Source: Macrothele yani
Lineage: Eukaryota > Arthropoda > Arachnida > Araneae > Macrothelidae
Direction: 5' to 3'
Length of the DNA stretch: 64,000 nt
NCBI GenBank assembly: GCA_039090855.1
Contig: CM077011.1
Span: 29,851,001-29,915,000 of the forward strand
Shown here: in pieces, positions 47,370 to 59,281 of the stretch
Numbering within the stretch: the stretch's first letter is position 1
How the letters are laid out: each line of letters begins with the position of its first letter
The notes under the pieces: model-generated
Told to the model about the DNA's origin: nothing
The model's input: only the letters and a program-made list of their open reading frames with translations
Databases searched by the model: none
Program-made: the position numbers and the translations under genes

Positions 47370-49665
47370 ACAATTCTTCTCTGTGTCCCTTTCTACCTTG
47401 CTCATCGTTTCTTTTTCTTTTAACTTTCCTAATGTCATCTAATAATTTCCCTCTATCTTTTTCCAAGTCTTCCAGCTCTTTTATCTTTTGGTACCATTGC
47501 TTTTTGAAATGGGTTATTTTTTCCCACCATCACATTCTATTCCCATCATCTTTTTCTTGATCTTCGTTTTCCCTTATTTCTTGGCACTTCCATTTCCACT
47601 GTGTTTCGAACTGGGCTTTCTGCTTCATTCCATCCACTAATTAGAACCAGCAACTTTCTCTTGGTCTTCCCTGTTTTCCGGAATATGACACTTCCATTGC
47701 TTTTTGAATTGCAGTTTCTTCCTCCATTATTGTTCTCCACCATTTTTTTTGTCTTCCTACTTCCCTATCTCCTGGCACCTCAATTTCCATTTTTTCGAAC
47801 TGGGATTTCCTGCTCTCTCGTCCGCTATTTATTCCCACTATACTTTTCTTGATCTTCCTACTCACCAATTCTCTGTTTCCTCCATTTCCATTGCTTTTCA
47901 AGCTTGATTTTCTTCATCTCTTCCTCTACAATTTACCCACAAAACCTTTTTCTTGGTCTTCTTACAACCCGTATTTCCTGGCACCTCCATTTCCATTTCT
48001 TTTCGAATTGGGTTTTCATTCTATCTTCCTTCACTATTTGTTCCAACCATCCTCTTCTTGGACTTCCTTCTCCCTATTTTTCTGGCACCTCTACTTCCAT
48101 TGCTTTTCGAGTTGGGGTTCCTTTCAACCTTCGTTCACTATTTATTCGCACTATCCTCTTCTTGCCCTTCGTTCTTCGCTATACCTGTTGGACCTCCATT
48201 TCCATTGATTTCCGAGTTGCATTTTCCATTCTTCTTTCACTCTTTATTCTCACCATCTTTTTCTTGGCCTTCTTTCTCCCATAATTTTCAGGCACCACCA
48301 TTTCTCTTGATTTCCGGATAGCATTTCCTCCTTTGTTTACCATTTATTCTCACCATCCTCTTCTTGGTCTTCCTTCTCCCCTATTTTTCGGGCACCTCCA
48401 TTTTCATTGCTTTCCAATAAACAGTGAACGAAGGTCCACTCTTAAATAAAATAATCAATAAACAATAAAATAAATAAATAAACAGTAAACAGTGAACGAA
48501 AGATTACTGTTTATTCTCACCATCTTTTTCTTGGTCTTATTGCTCCCATAGTTTTCCGGCACCTCCATATCTTTTGCTTTCCGGATTGCATTTCCTCGTT
48601 TGTTCACTATTTATTCTCACAATCCTCTTCTTGGTCTTCCTTCTCCTCTATTTTTCTGGCATCTCCATTTTCATTGCTTTCCAAACTGTGTTTCCTTTCT
48701 TTGTTCACCATTTCTTCCCACCATCCTCTTCTTGGTCCTTCTACTGCCTTATCTCCGGCCACCTCCATTTTCATTTCTTTTCGAACCGGACTTTCTTGCT
48801 CTCTCCGTCCGCTATTTATTCCCACTATCTTTTTCTTGCTCTTCCTACTCCCAATTTCTTGGTTCCTCCATTTTCATTGCTTTCCAATTTGCATTTCTTC
48901 TCTTCGTTCACTGTTTATTTTCACCATCCTTTTTATGGTCTTCCTTTTCCCCTATTTTTCTGACACCTCCATTTCCATTGCCTTCCAAATTGCATTTCCT
49001 TTCTTCTTTCACTATTTATTCTCACCATTCTATTCTTAGTATTTCTTCTCCCCTGTTTTTCCTGTTACTTCAGTTTCCATTGCTTTTTGAGTCGGGTTTC
49101 CTTTCTGTCTTCGTTCACAATTTACTCCCACCATCTTCTTTTTGTTCTACTTTCTCTTTTATTTCGTGGACCTCCATTTCCATTGCCTTCCAAATTGCAT
49201 TTCCTTTCTTCTTTCACTATTTATTCTCACCATTCTATTCTTAGTATTTCTTCTCCCCTGTTTTTCCTGTTACTTCAGTTTCCATTGCTTTTCGAGACTG
49301 ATTTCCTTTCTGTCTTCGTTCACTATTTACTCCCACCATCTTCTTTTTGTTCTACTTTCTCTTTTATTTCGTGGACCTCCATTTCCATTGCCTTCCAAAT
49401 TGCATTTCCTTTCTTCTTTCACTATTTATTCTCAATATTTTATTCTTAGTATTTCTTCTCCCTGTTTTTCCTGTTACTTCAGTTTCCATTGCTTTTCGAG
49501 TCGGATTTCCTTTCTGTCTTCGTTCACTATTTACTCCCACCATCTTCTTTTTGTTCTATTTTCTCTTTTATTTCGTGGACCTCCATTTCCATCGCTTTTC
49601 AAATTGAGTTTTTTCTCACTTCCTGCCCATACGTCCGGTCCATCTTAAAAGAAACTCTATTACTT
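47370..49665 (-). repeat. ~102-bp tandem array derived from a LINE C-terminus
   Basis: About 20 diverged units. The anchor tcttggtcttccttctccc recurs at about 47548, 47658, 47748, 47845, 47952, 48056, 48162, 48263, 48361, 48529, 48630 and onward. Each unit also has ctggcacctccatttccatt. An AT-rich insertion lies at 48425-48495. The plus strand is pyrimidine-rich, hence long meaningless open frames. On the minus strand units read like GRPRRGWWEEMVNKERK and ESNENGGAR. They resemble the GRPRxRWxE tail of LINE reverse transcriptases, and they continue into the LINE fragment next door. Three late units (49165-49610) form a near-identical higher-order repeat. Confidence 0.8.
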
Positions 49666-49689
49666 TCTTATCATTTTTTTTTCTGATTA

Positions 49690-50095
49690 CAAGCTTTTCC
49701 CTCATGTCCTAATTTCGTCTATATTTCCCCTTAATATCACTTTCATCCATCTAAACATCCTCATTTCTATTCATTTCCATTGTCCATCTTCTTTTTCCTT
49801 GTTTTTTTCAAGTTTCTGCACGTTTTGATTTCACTTCTACTGGATCTTTCTTGAAACAGATCAAATGCGAGTTCTCCTTCCATTTGTTCTAGCCTACATT
49901 CACTATTTTCTTCACCGCCTTCTCGCAGCTGGCATTTTTAAAAGGTTGATCCCAGGTAATTGAACTGTTCTACTTAATCATTTACCTTCTTATCGTATAC
50001 TAATGAATCTTCTTGTTCGCTTCCTAAACGGACTGTAATCTCTGTTTCTCCTGCATATATCTTTTGGCAAGCTTTTTTGAAGGTAGTGTTCTACT
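49690..50095 (-). pseudogene. LINE reverse transcriptase C-terminal fragment
   Basis: Minus-strand frames read QKIYAGETEITVRLGSE, QEDSLVYDKKVN, VEQFNYLGSTFKNASCEK and NKWKENSHLIC. This is the order that follows the FADD box in non-LTR reverse transcriptases (cf. ESFHYLGQII at 19.4 kb). It is interrupted by stops and small gaps. Downstream it merges with the 102-bp array. A possible further upstream word, LTTDDLATARKTVGECQK, lies at 50100-50170. Confidence 0.65.
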
Positions 50096-50179
50096 AGGTA
50101 AACGTTTTTTGGCATTCCCCAACTGTTTTTCTTGCAGTTGCCAAATCATCGGTTGTCAAAATGCTCCTTGATGAGCCTT

Positions 50180-51465
50180 CTGCCGCTCTTTCTTGTAGTG
50201 CGCCCAGAATAGTTGCAAAAATAGAGGCTATCAAATTAATGCAACGCGAAAAATAAAAGAGTTTCTTCATAGAAGAGAATAAACGGACATTAAAAAAAGA
50301 GAGATGACTCCAAAAAGAAACTAAAGAGCAGCTGAAGAATATTCGAAGAACCATATTTCACTAATCTACGAATGAAAAAATGTGGTTTCACGATTGTTAG
50401 TTTTGGATGACTCTTGGTGTTCCTAGCTAAATTAAAGAAAGCCTAATGAGCTGATCTTGCATATAAAAGAAAAAAATGCGTTTCTTTATTAAACCAATGA
50501 ATGAAGTTGTGTGGGAAAGGATTCGTATCCATTGGGAATGCTTATTCATAAAGAGCGCCAAGGAATGACAATATTGGTGTAATTTGACATAATAAGATCA
50601 AATTTAATATGCTAATCTAGCAGATTTTTTAGCGTTTTATGTCTTTAGTCCCCCACGTGTAACTCCTAACTTTTTAACTGTAATTTGTTTCCAAAGCGAG
50701 CTAGTCGGAAGCGTTTTGTATCATTTGGCTTCGGCGGTTTTACTTTAGACATACTCAATGATGAACCTCATCCTAAACCCTAACCTTTTCACATTAAAAA
50801 ATTCTATCAAAACGCATTCCTATGAAACATAGTTAGAAATCATATTTTAGGACGCTTATTCCTCCCTGATACCTGAACTTATAAATTAGAAGAATAAATG
50901 ACATTTAATTGGACCGAATTCAAATTTAAACCCGATTTGTTTCTGTTGTCTAAATTCATTAAATTTTTGAACGTGTGCTAGCTTTTAATTTGAACTTAGA
51001 CATCAGAAATAAATTAATTTAAATTTGAAATCATCTTTAATAAAATATGTTGTGCCTGTGTTGTTTAAAGCTGGATTTAATTTTCTTGCGTTAGCCTAGT
51101 TAAAATATCTGCTCATCTCCAATAAAATGTGTATCTGTGTATATATATATATGTACGTATATCGGGAACTTAAATGATTGGTTCTCACATGTAGGAAACA
51201 TACTGTCGCAATCCAATGTTGCGACACTGCATGGCATGCATGTTGCCTAACATTTTGTATTTCAAACAGAGCTTCATTGAATAGCGAGTCTTTAAGATGA
51301 TCTGGAGCCGAGGTTCTGTGTTTCATTAAAGGGCGTTGTGTTTAAACTTTAGTTCTGTTTCTCTTACTTCCCTGTAATAAGTAACCAAAATTCGGTATGG
51401 GTAACTGTCATGAATTATCACTCCCTGGGTCGTACAATAAGCAAAAGGAAGGGAAAGAGACTTAT
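50180..51465. other. AT-rich region, nothing recognised
   Basis: No element or coding signal. A short TA-rich tract near 51135. Confidence 0.3.
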
Positions 51466-51471
51466 TCTGGT

Positions 51472-52585
51472 TGCTTGCTGTAGTCAGCTTCCTTTATTAT
51501 GCAAGCAGAATAAAGGAAGCAGACTACAGCAAGCAGAATAAAGGACTACAGCAAACAGAATAAAGGACTACAGCAAACAGAATAAAGGACTACAGCAAAC
51601 AGAATAAAGGACTACAGCAAGCAGAAAAAAGGAAGGAGACTACAACAAGCAGAATAAAGGAAGAAGACTACAGCAAACAGAATAAACAAATAAAACTACA
51701 GTAAGCAGAATAAACGAAGGAGACTACAGCAAAAATAATAAAGGAAGGAGACTACAACAAGCAGAATAAAGGACTACAGCAAGCAGAATAAAGGACTACA
51801 GCAAACATAATAAACGAATAAAACTACAGTAAGCAGAATAAACGAAGGAGACTACAGCAAAAATAATAAAGGAGACTACAACAAGCAGAATAAAGGACTA
51901 CAGCAAGCAGAATAAAGGACTACAGCAAGCAGAACAAAGTACTACAGCAAACAGAATAAAGGAAGGAGACTACAACAAGCAGAATAAACGAAGGAGACTA
52001 CAACAAGCAGAATAAACGAAGGAGACTATAGCAAAAAGAATAAAGGAAGGAGACTACAACAAGCAGAATAGACGAAGGAGACTACAGCAAGCAGAATAAA
52101 GGAAGGAGACTACAACAAGCAGAATAAACGAAGGAGACTATAGGAAAATAATAAAGGAAGGATACTACAACAAGCAGAATAGACGAAGGAGACTACAGCA
52201 AAAGTAATAAAGGAAGGAGACTACAACAAGCAGAATAAACGAAAGAGACTACAGCAAAAAGAATAAAGGAAGGGGCAATAACAAGCAGAATAAAGGAAGG
52301 AGACTACAGCAAACAGAATAAAGGACTACAGCAAGTAGAAAAATGAAGAAGACTACAGTAAGCAGAATAAAGGAAGGAGACTACAGCAAACAGAATAAAG
52401 GACTACAGCAAGTAGAAAAATGAAGAAGACTACAGTAAGCAGAATAAAGGAAGGAGACTACAGCAAACAGAATAAACAAAGGAGACTACAGCAATCAGGA
52501 TACAGGAAGGAAACTACATCAATCAGAATAAAAGAAGGAAACTACAGCAAGCAGAATAAACGAAGGAGACTACAACAAGCCCAAT
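51472..52585. repeat. Minisatellite with 22/28-bp units and inverted first unit
   Basis: Units of the type gactacagcaagcagaataa with aggaagga (28 bp) or a short ag (22 bp) recur about 40 times. The array opens with one unit in reverse orientation: gcttgctgtagtcagcttcc at 51472 pairs with the following ggaagcagactacagcaagc. Variants caaaaataataaagg and caagtagaaaaatga form sub-blocks, some duplicated (52320-52460). Confidence 0.93.
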
Positions 52586-52589
52586 ATTT

Positions 52590-53155
52590 GTAAACAAGCA
52601 GCTCTTCAAATAATCAATTAAAAAAGTTATTTTCCAGGAGTTACATTGTAATGCCTAATTTCACATTGTTTTCGGTTTAAATTGCAAACTTTATCTTCGT
52701 GAAAACATATATCACGAAGAAACAAAGGGAAACAATTGTATTTTTCACCTAGTTTATTTTCACCTAGAGCTCTTGTTATTACGCAGTTAATGGTTTGTCC
52801 TGGGATTATCTCAGTTACTTATTTATACTTTGATTTATCTCAATACCCATTCCCATTGCTAATCATCTCCTTCTGTATGTCCCGAATTTCCGCACATCAT
52901 CATTTACCGCTCACGCACGGTTCGACTCCTTGACTCCCAGAAACCTCCTCAGCACCATATCTACTTCTCAACTTCTCTTTGTTTTCTAGGTTTTATTTCC
53001 CTTCGTTCGCTTCCCCTCACTATCCTCTGCTTTGAAGAAAATGGCAATTGGCGTTTCAAGAGCTATAAAATAAATACGTATCACTTTCGTTCACCAAGGA
53101 TAGTCTGGGATTACTTTCGTTCGTCTAGGATAGTCTAGAATCACTTCCGTAGTCT
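52590..53155. other. Region without recognised features
   Basis: AT-rich then mixed sequence. A repeated phrase (actttcgttc, ggatagtctgg) at 53082-53160 suggests a small tandem duplication. Confidence 0.3.
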
Positions 53156-53159
53156 GGAT

Positions 53160-53455
53160 TACTTTCAATGCTCCAAAGCAGTAGAGTACCCAGAATTTCT
53201 TTATGGAGGTGAAGCAAAATATTGAAGATGCAAACAAAAATACCTCGGAGAAAACATCTTCCCAAAATATTGGGAAGCGCTAAAACTATCCGTGCCATAT
53301 TAAAGTGCATTCCCAGTTATTCGTAAAATATACGTTTAAAAACATTTATAAATATATTTAAGAATAAGCAGTCATTAGCAAAAAACGAAGAACCAGGTGA
53401 TACCTCAAGGAGAAGTCTCGGGTCCTTGGGCCGTCCCTACTGAGTGAGCCACGGC
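53160..53455 (-). repeat. Dispersed repeat, inverted copy of 29940-30235
   Basis: The minus strand shares gtggctcactcagtaggg, gactgcttattcttaaat, cactttaatatggcacgg, gaagatgttttctccgagg and ctccataaagaaattctggg with the copy at 29.9 kb. Ends are similar, element type unknown. Confidence 0.7.
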
Positions 53456-53536
53456 ACGGGAGCAAAACAAATTAATTAATTTGTTTTCTTTTGCTCTAAG
53501 GAGGAGGTACGTTACGCCGTCGGTTGCTTCATTATA

Positions 53537-54740
53537 CACGGTCGAGTTGCATTACTGTGACCACCAGCTAATATTCAGAGTAACCACCGTGTGTAGCGCG
53601 GGCATCAGCTAGACGGGCTGGAAGTTACTCAATAAGGTGCCAGAAGGTGGTCACAGGTATGGGAGCCATGCTGACTGCAGTGCATCTGAACATCTCACAG
53701 CTGCTGGAGGGTGTGTGGTGGAGAATTCATAGAGCGAAGAACACGATCGAGGTGTTCTCCCAGATGCTCAATTGGGTTTAAGTCTGGGTAATTAGGGGAC
53801 GAGGGAAGTACTTTGAAGTCTTCTACGTGCTCTTCCAACCACTCGCGGACATTTCCAGCAGTGTGACACGTCGCATTGTCGTGCTGGAAGATCCTATCAG
53901 CCCCAGGAAAGACAATCAGCATGTATGTGTGTACGTGGTCTGCAAGGATGGAATCATAACGAATTCGGTCCATAGTGCATTCCACTGGTATAAGTGGATC
54001 CAAGGAATGCTACGAAAACATTCCCCAGACCATAAGGCTGCACCCACCAGCTTGTGCTCTTCCAGCAATGGTCGAAGAGTGTTTGTTCTCCGATGTTTCT
54101 CGCCTTATGCGATGAAGCAGAAAACGTGACTCATCGGAGAAGGCAATCCTTTGCCAATCAGCGGAGGTCCAATTCCGATACTGCAGTGCAAATGTAAGCC
54201 TTTTCTGCCGATGCGCCTTAGTTAGTATAGGTGCAGTGACCATCCGTCTGCATCGAAGCCCCATACACAGCATGATTCACTCAACTATCGTTTTAGACAC
54301 ACTTCCGGTAGTCCCCTGGTTCATTCAGCCAGTGAGTTGCTCAACTGTAGCGTGTCGATCGGCCATCACGCACATTCGCAGCCAAAGTTCACCTCTCACA
54401 TCAATGGCACGTGGTGCTCCGCAGTTTCCACGTCGCTTATTCGCAATGGTTCCATTTCTCCAATCACGAATACTCTTTAACCACAGCAACACGCAAACAG
54501 GTCACAAATTGCGCTGTTTCAGAAATACTGCCACCCTTGCCCCGAAAACCGATAATAATCTCTTTTTGCAAATCTGATAAATCGCTCCTTTTATCCATGA
54601 CAGCAGCGAGTTATATGTTTTCAGTCTACAGCACACTTATATACCCTCCAAGCCAGCTCACGACACGTGTCTTCTTTCGTTGGCTACGCGCTGTTGACGT
54701 CAAAAGTAGGAGGTGGTCACAATAATGTGACTCGACTGTG
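53537..54740 (-). mobile_element. Tc1-like element, complete ends
   Basis: Ends cacggtcgagttgcattact and, on the minus strand, cacagtcgagtcacattatt pair over about 30 bp (gaccacc inside). TA flanks both sides (53535-53536; 54741-54742). Length 1204 bp. The right end abuts a TATA-containing minisatellite. Confidence 0.94.
53695..54600 (-). pseudogene. Tc1-like transposase, broken
   Basis: One frame (54010-54273) reads RQKRLTFALQYRNWTSAD, WQRIAFSDESRFLLHRI with the first Asp, and GGCSLMVWGMFS. After a frame change, 53695-54003 reads DRIRYDSILADHVHTYML, IFQHDNATCHTAGNVREW with the second Asp, and SPNYPDLNPIEHLGEHLDR with the Glu; 36 residues lie between. The N-terminal helix-turn-helix is in broken frames up to about 54600. 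All three catalytic residues survive. Confidence 0.9.
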
Positions 54741-54905
54741 TATAAGCCTGTTGCTTTGTTAGCTGCTTATATAAGCCCGTTGCTTCGTTAGCAGCATATA
54801 TAAGCCCGTAGCTTCGTTAACTGCTTATATAAGCTCGTTGCTTCGTTAACTGCTTATATAATATCGTTGCTTCGTTATAGCTGCGTATATAAGCACGTTG
54901 CTTAG
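54741..54905. repeat. ~34-bp tandem repeat, TATA-rich
   Basis: The unit tataagcccgttgcttcgtt with aactgctta recurs about five times. Confidence 0.9.
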
Positions 54906-54909
54906 GTCA

Positions 54910-55378
54910 AAAGCCCCAAGAAACAAATTTAGCGGTTTATTGTATCACCACGAAGACAACACAGGAAGCGCCCACAGTTTTCATAACCTGAGCATCACCG
55001 AACACAGCAGATTCCACGGAGATGAGCCGAGGAAGACAATACAAACTTTGTAGACTTCTTCGCCAATATATACAGCACATGACGGTAAAGAAGTAGTGAA
55101 ACGTTTGAATAAAAAAGCTAAAGCTCATGCCATTCTACAGCATATTTCGCGCAAGAACGGAATTTCACGAATTGTGCTTAGGGATTGCTCTTTTGAAAGG
55201 TAGTGAGAAAGAGTGTAAGGCCCAAGTATTGATTCATTTGAATTTCACCAAAATAAACTGAAGAATAAAAGTGTTTCGAAAGACGTGAAAATCGGTTTAC
55301 CAGAGATTGAAGCAGCACCCGAATTGAAGATGTAACTTTGGAAATTCACTTCAAATAGCTGTACTTTAAGTTTAATGC
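54910..55378. other. Region without recognised features
   Basis: Short unrecognised frames only. No TE motif seen. Confidence 0.3.
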
Positions 55379-55382
55379 TTAA

Positions 55383-55966
55383 CCCTTTAAGCGGCCAATG
55401 TACCTGAAACAAATGGTGCCCAAAGGGTTTGGGGCTTCCTAAATAGAAATGATCACATAAAGGCCGTGTTTTACAAAAGCTACGTCAAAACAATTCCTTT
55501 CTTTCTCTCATCACAGCAGTATGTTCCTTCAACCTATTAATGGTGATAAGCGTTCCTTCTGGTTCTTTATTCTCTGCTCCATGACTCAAGCCATGACAAG
55601 AAAGAGCTAGTCCTCTTGACATAGGCATCATGCCACTTGATAAGAAAAAGTGACTCAAGCATCTTCTGTCTCCTTTCTTAGATTCGTCGCCGTTGTTATA
55701 ACATTTCGAGCAGGTAATCACTCACAAAGGATTAGTTACTCAGAAATCACTTTCAGCAGGTAACCACTCAGAAGGGATTAGTGTCAATCAACCCCCTAAG
55801 AGCACTTTCAATAACAAACTCAAGAGGAAAGGAACACTTTCTGATACTCGGGTTCACCCATTCCAACCGCGTTTGGCCCATTTTTTAGGCAGTGAGCATA
55901 TTCGTTCGTCCTGATTTCAGCCCATTTTGCTAACCCCGAGATAACTCGCTCCAGCCAGTTAAAGGG
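55383..55966. mobile_element. piggyBac-type non-autonomous element
   Basis: TTAA stands at 55379-55382 and 55967-55970. The ends are ccctttaagcggcc and, on the minus strand, ccctttaactggct: a 14-bp inverted repeat with a few mismatches. CCCTTTAA-type ends with TTAA duplication are typical of the piggyBac superfamily. At 584 bp it cannot hold a full transposase. The interior has repeated words (caggtaatcactca, caggtaaccactca) and an unrecognised minus-strand frame (55485-55721). Confidence 0.75.
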
Positions 55967-56268
55967 TTAAATATGTTTAATTATGCGTTTCTGTTAATGT
56001 TTATAAAGAACTTCGAGAAGATATATTTTACTGCAATAAGGATCCCAACTGTCAGGGTAAAGGAATCAGCACTTACTATATAACGAACTTTTCATTTATT
56101 TGTTACTCTCACAAGAAGATCCAAGTGCCATCAATACTTACATAAAAAATTCAATATGATTATATCCTTTCGTCGATTGCACTGATCTCAATAGTTTCTG
56201 TAACAACGTTAAACAATCTGCTTTCCATCAACAACAACAACTCTCGCTGTATATTTATTGCATATATA

Positions 56269-57539
56269 CAGGGGTTGTCCAATATAATGGAAACACCTCG
56301 CTGAAAACAGTGACTTTGGTATGTGCTGCTTTTTGAGTAAAACGAACATGTAGCTACAATTTTTTTGTAAAAAAGTGTTGCTTATAGTCTCAAGCGTCTG
56401 TGTGATTGCATTGTAAATCGGTGTTTGCATATTTTCGTTCCAGGTGAAGTCACAATGAGTGACCTATCGGAGTTACAAAGATGGCCGATTGTAGGAGCCC
56501 GTCTGGTTGGTGCGTCGGTAACCACAGTGGTACAGGTATTGGGGATATCGAGAGGTACCGTGTCGAAGGTCATGACAGCATACAATGTTCACAACGCAAC
56601 ATCATCTGCGAGACACAACTGTGGAAGGAAAACCAAACTCACTGCGAGAGACAGGAGGACATTAAAGAGGATTGTGACCACAAGGAAGAAGACCACGGCG
56701 ATGAAAGTGACTGCTGAGCTTAATGCGCATCTCCAAAACCCAGTGTCGACCCATACCGTGCGAAGGGAATTGCATAAGCACAATATTTACAGCAGAGCTG
56801 CGATTGCAAACCCCCTGGTGTCACAGGTGAATATAAAACGGTGACTACAGTGGTGCTAGGAACATAAAACGTGGACTGCGGATCAATGGAAACATGTCTT
56901 GTTTTCTGATAAATCAAGTTTCTCCCTATTCCCCACCGCAGGACGGTTTTACGTGTGGAAAACCTCCAGCAGAAGCCTACAACTTAGATTGTCTCCTTCC
57001 TACAATGAAGCATGGGGATGGCTCCGTAATGGCTTGGGTCATGATCTCGTGGTTTGCAGCAGGTCCCATTATCACCTTACACGGACGGATCACTAGCGGT
57101 GACTATGTCACTCTTTTGGCCGACCATGTTCATTCAATGGCGTAGACATTGTTTCCGTCAGGGGATTGCACCTTTAAAGATGATAATGCCCCGATTCACA
57201 GAAGTCGAACTGTTCAGTCATGGTTTGAGGAACATAAGAATTAAGTTACACACCTTCCCTGGCCTGCACAATCACCGGATGTAAACATCATTGAGCCCTT
57301 GTGGTCTGTGTTGGAAAGCAGAGTACAATCCCGTTATCCTCCTCCGGCGTCTCTCAAGGAATTGGAGCAATTTCTGCAGGAAGAATGGTACAACATACCA
57401 CTTTCCACCATCCAGGACTTGTATGCGTCCATTCCAAGGAGGATTCAAGCAGTTTTAAATGACAAAGGTGCTCCTACACCATATTAGGTGCGTAACACCT
57501 ATTCTTTCAAGGTGTTTACATTATTTTGGACAACCCCTG
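56269..57539 (+). mobile_element. Tc1-like element, complete ends
   Basis: Ends caggggttgtccaatataat and, on the minus strand, caggggttgtccaaaataat pair over about 29 bp, through ggaaacacc. TA flanks both sides (56267-56268; 57540-57541). Length 1271 bp. It belongs to the same family as 33463-34715. Confidence 0.96.
56455..57487 (+). pseudogene. Tc1-like transposase, lightly damaged
   Basis: The start is ATG 56455: MSDLSELQRWPIVGARLVG, then SRGTVSKVMTAYNVHN, AHLQNPVSTHTVRRELHKH (DNA-binding part, open to 56844). Next frames: VLFSDKSSFSLFP, with the first Asp intact but the following Glu changed to Lys, and GDGSVMAWVMISWFAAGP. Then FKDDNAPIHRSRTVQSWF with the second Asp, a stop at about 57243, WPAQSPDVNIIEPLWSVLE with the Glu 36 positions after the Asp, and the C-terminus SIPRRIQAVLNDKGAPTPY. 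Three or four lesions only, so this is one of the youngest copies here. Confidence 0.93.
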
Positions 57540-57544
57540 TATCT

Positions 57545-58395
57545 CTTGACAATCACATCAACTACTCCGCTACATTCAATGTTGACGTTTCAATCTAGCT
57601 CTGACTCACTGTTAGTGTTGCCAAATTGCAAAAGCTTGTCGGGGAAGTAATGTGAGAAAACGTTTAACCAAGAAATAATTAAATTCTCATGAGAACGGAA
57701 ACTGAAAAGGAAAGTTATACCTTACCTTTTTCCCAAGAAGCAGAAGAAGAAATGGAAATACTGTGTAATAATAAGTTTTTAGAAATCATGATTTTTTATT
57801 TCTTTTAGACAAAGTTGTTTTGAATTATTTGTGCACATTCTGTTTCTCTCTGCGACTGCGTACATAGTTCGTGAAAAAAGCTGAGGTAGTGTCTCATTAT
57901 TGCTCTTGTTCAACTAATTTGTTTGGTAAGTTCAACACTGCGTTAAACACGAAGCACAATGACTTTCCCACAGGTAACGCTTCATTTAAGCAAGACAGAG
58001 AGAAAAATGAATTCGGAACAACTAAGAGAACTCAGATCATCGGACGAAACAAAGACAACTGAAAATCATTCAAGCAAGCATTTTCTCCAGAAAGACAAAG
58101 AATATGAGGCGCATTCGTGAGTTTGCGGCACGAAAACTCTAGACAAGAAGAGTCCTGCAGAAATAAATGATAGAAGAATAGAAGATGAACTGGGTTAGAA
58201 AAGCACACTCAAGTAGTAAAAGAATCACTGAAGTAACTAGTTATTTCGATTTACGGAGTTTTACACTTAAAACAGCACATTCGAAAACTTAATATAATCT
58301 AATATTTATCCATTAGTTTCCTGAGCTCCACGTAGCGGGCTGTGAAAACGAAATGATTGAATTTTTGTTTGAAATTTGATCACTGAAGGTAAGGT
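57545..58395. other. Region without recognised features
   Basis: AT-rich, no TE motif. One unrecognised 63-codon frame (57871-58062). Confidence 0.3.
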
Positions 58396-58403
58396 GACAA
58401 CAC

Positions 58404-58497
58404 TGCTTTCAGTGACACGTGTACAGCCGATTTAGGTCATGCTTTCAGTGACACGTGTACAGCCGATTTAGGTCATGGTTTGCTGATTTAGGTCATG
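58404..58497. repeat. 36-bp tandem duplication
   Basis: tgctttcagtgacacgtgta with cagccgatttaggtca occurs twice (58404, 58440), followed by a partial third copy (gatttaggtcatgg). Confidence 0.95.
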
Positions 58498-58499
58498 GC

Positions 58500-58880
58500 G
58501 ACCCACAAGGTGCATATTCATTACTGTATGTTGTTCATGTTTAATCTCGCGAGAACCACTACAGAAACATGAGGGTAAATTTTTTGTGCATACGGCGAGA
58601 AAGCGTGTACGTATCGTGAGTGCTTTGTGAAGTTCAGAAATGGTGATTGCAGCGTGGAGGACAAGCACCTTAGCGGACGGTCGAAGGAGAAGTATACCGC
58701 AGAATTTTCATCTCCTTCGGCAGTTCAGAGCGTAGACGTATTTCGATGATGATTACATGTGAACTGCTTGTGTAAACACGGCATCTTTTCGACCATAAAA
58801 CGCTGTAAACGTATCTATAGACCTATAAAAAATCCATTAGCAAAGCGCTGACAGCTCCGATGTGCCGAGCAGCACGTTCA
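58500..58880 (+). pseudogene. mariner transposase, N-terminal fragment
   Basis: A plus-strand frame reads TYRECFVKFRNGDCSVED and KHLSGRSKEKYTAEF, matching the mariner motif CYEWFRRFKNGDFxVEDKxRSGRP that links the two helix-turn-helix parts. Upstream, HKVHIHYCMLFMFNLAR-type coding fits the start. Downstream, frames decay quickly. The catalytic domain is absent. It belongs to a different mariner subfamily from the element at 7618. Confidence 0.7.
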
Positions 58881-58889
58881 TGGACGTAA

Positions 58890-59275
58890 TTGATATTGAC
58901 AAGAACACGGAGCCTAATCAGCCGGCTCTTTTCGTTGCATGGTCCCTGTATCTATATTAGTATGCATAATTTGACTGACTGCAGTCATACTCCAAAACGA
59001 AAAACAAAAGAAAAAACTCATGGGAGATCAAACGTGACGTTTAGTAAGAAAAACCTAACGAAAAACAACCAAGATCTATATAAGTTAAAAAGGCAGGTTG
59101 CATCACAAATCATAATACGCAGGAGGTGTAAGACAAGTATTATTTCATATTTTGTTGTGTTCAAGAACACTACTACTTTAAACCGCTATAAAAATTTTAG
59201 AATATAAACCAGCACGCAATCTGATTAGTTAACTGCACGCAGTCTGTTCTCGCAGAATAACATATGCCATACTAA
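58890..59275. other. Region without recognised features
   Basis: A 105-codon plus-strand frame (58890-59207) with many Lys and Asn is not recognised and sits in AT-rich sequence. Confidence 0.25.
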
Positions 59276-59281
59276 TAGGCG

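Noticed and set aside
47849..49648. Phe/Ser/Leu-rich frames up to 214 codons on the plus strand, looking like membrane proteins
   Set aside because: They come from a pyrimidine-rich ~102-bp tandem array. All three plus-strand frames are open in turn.
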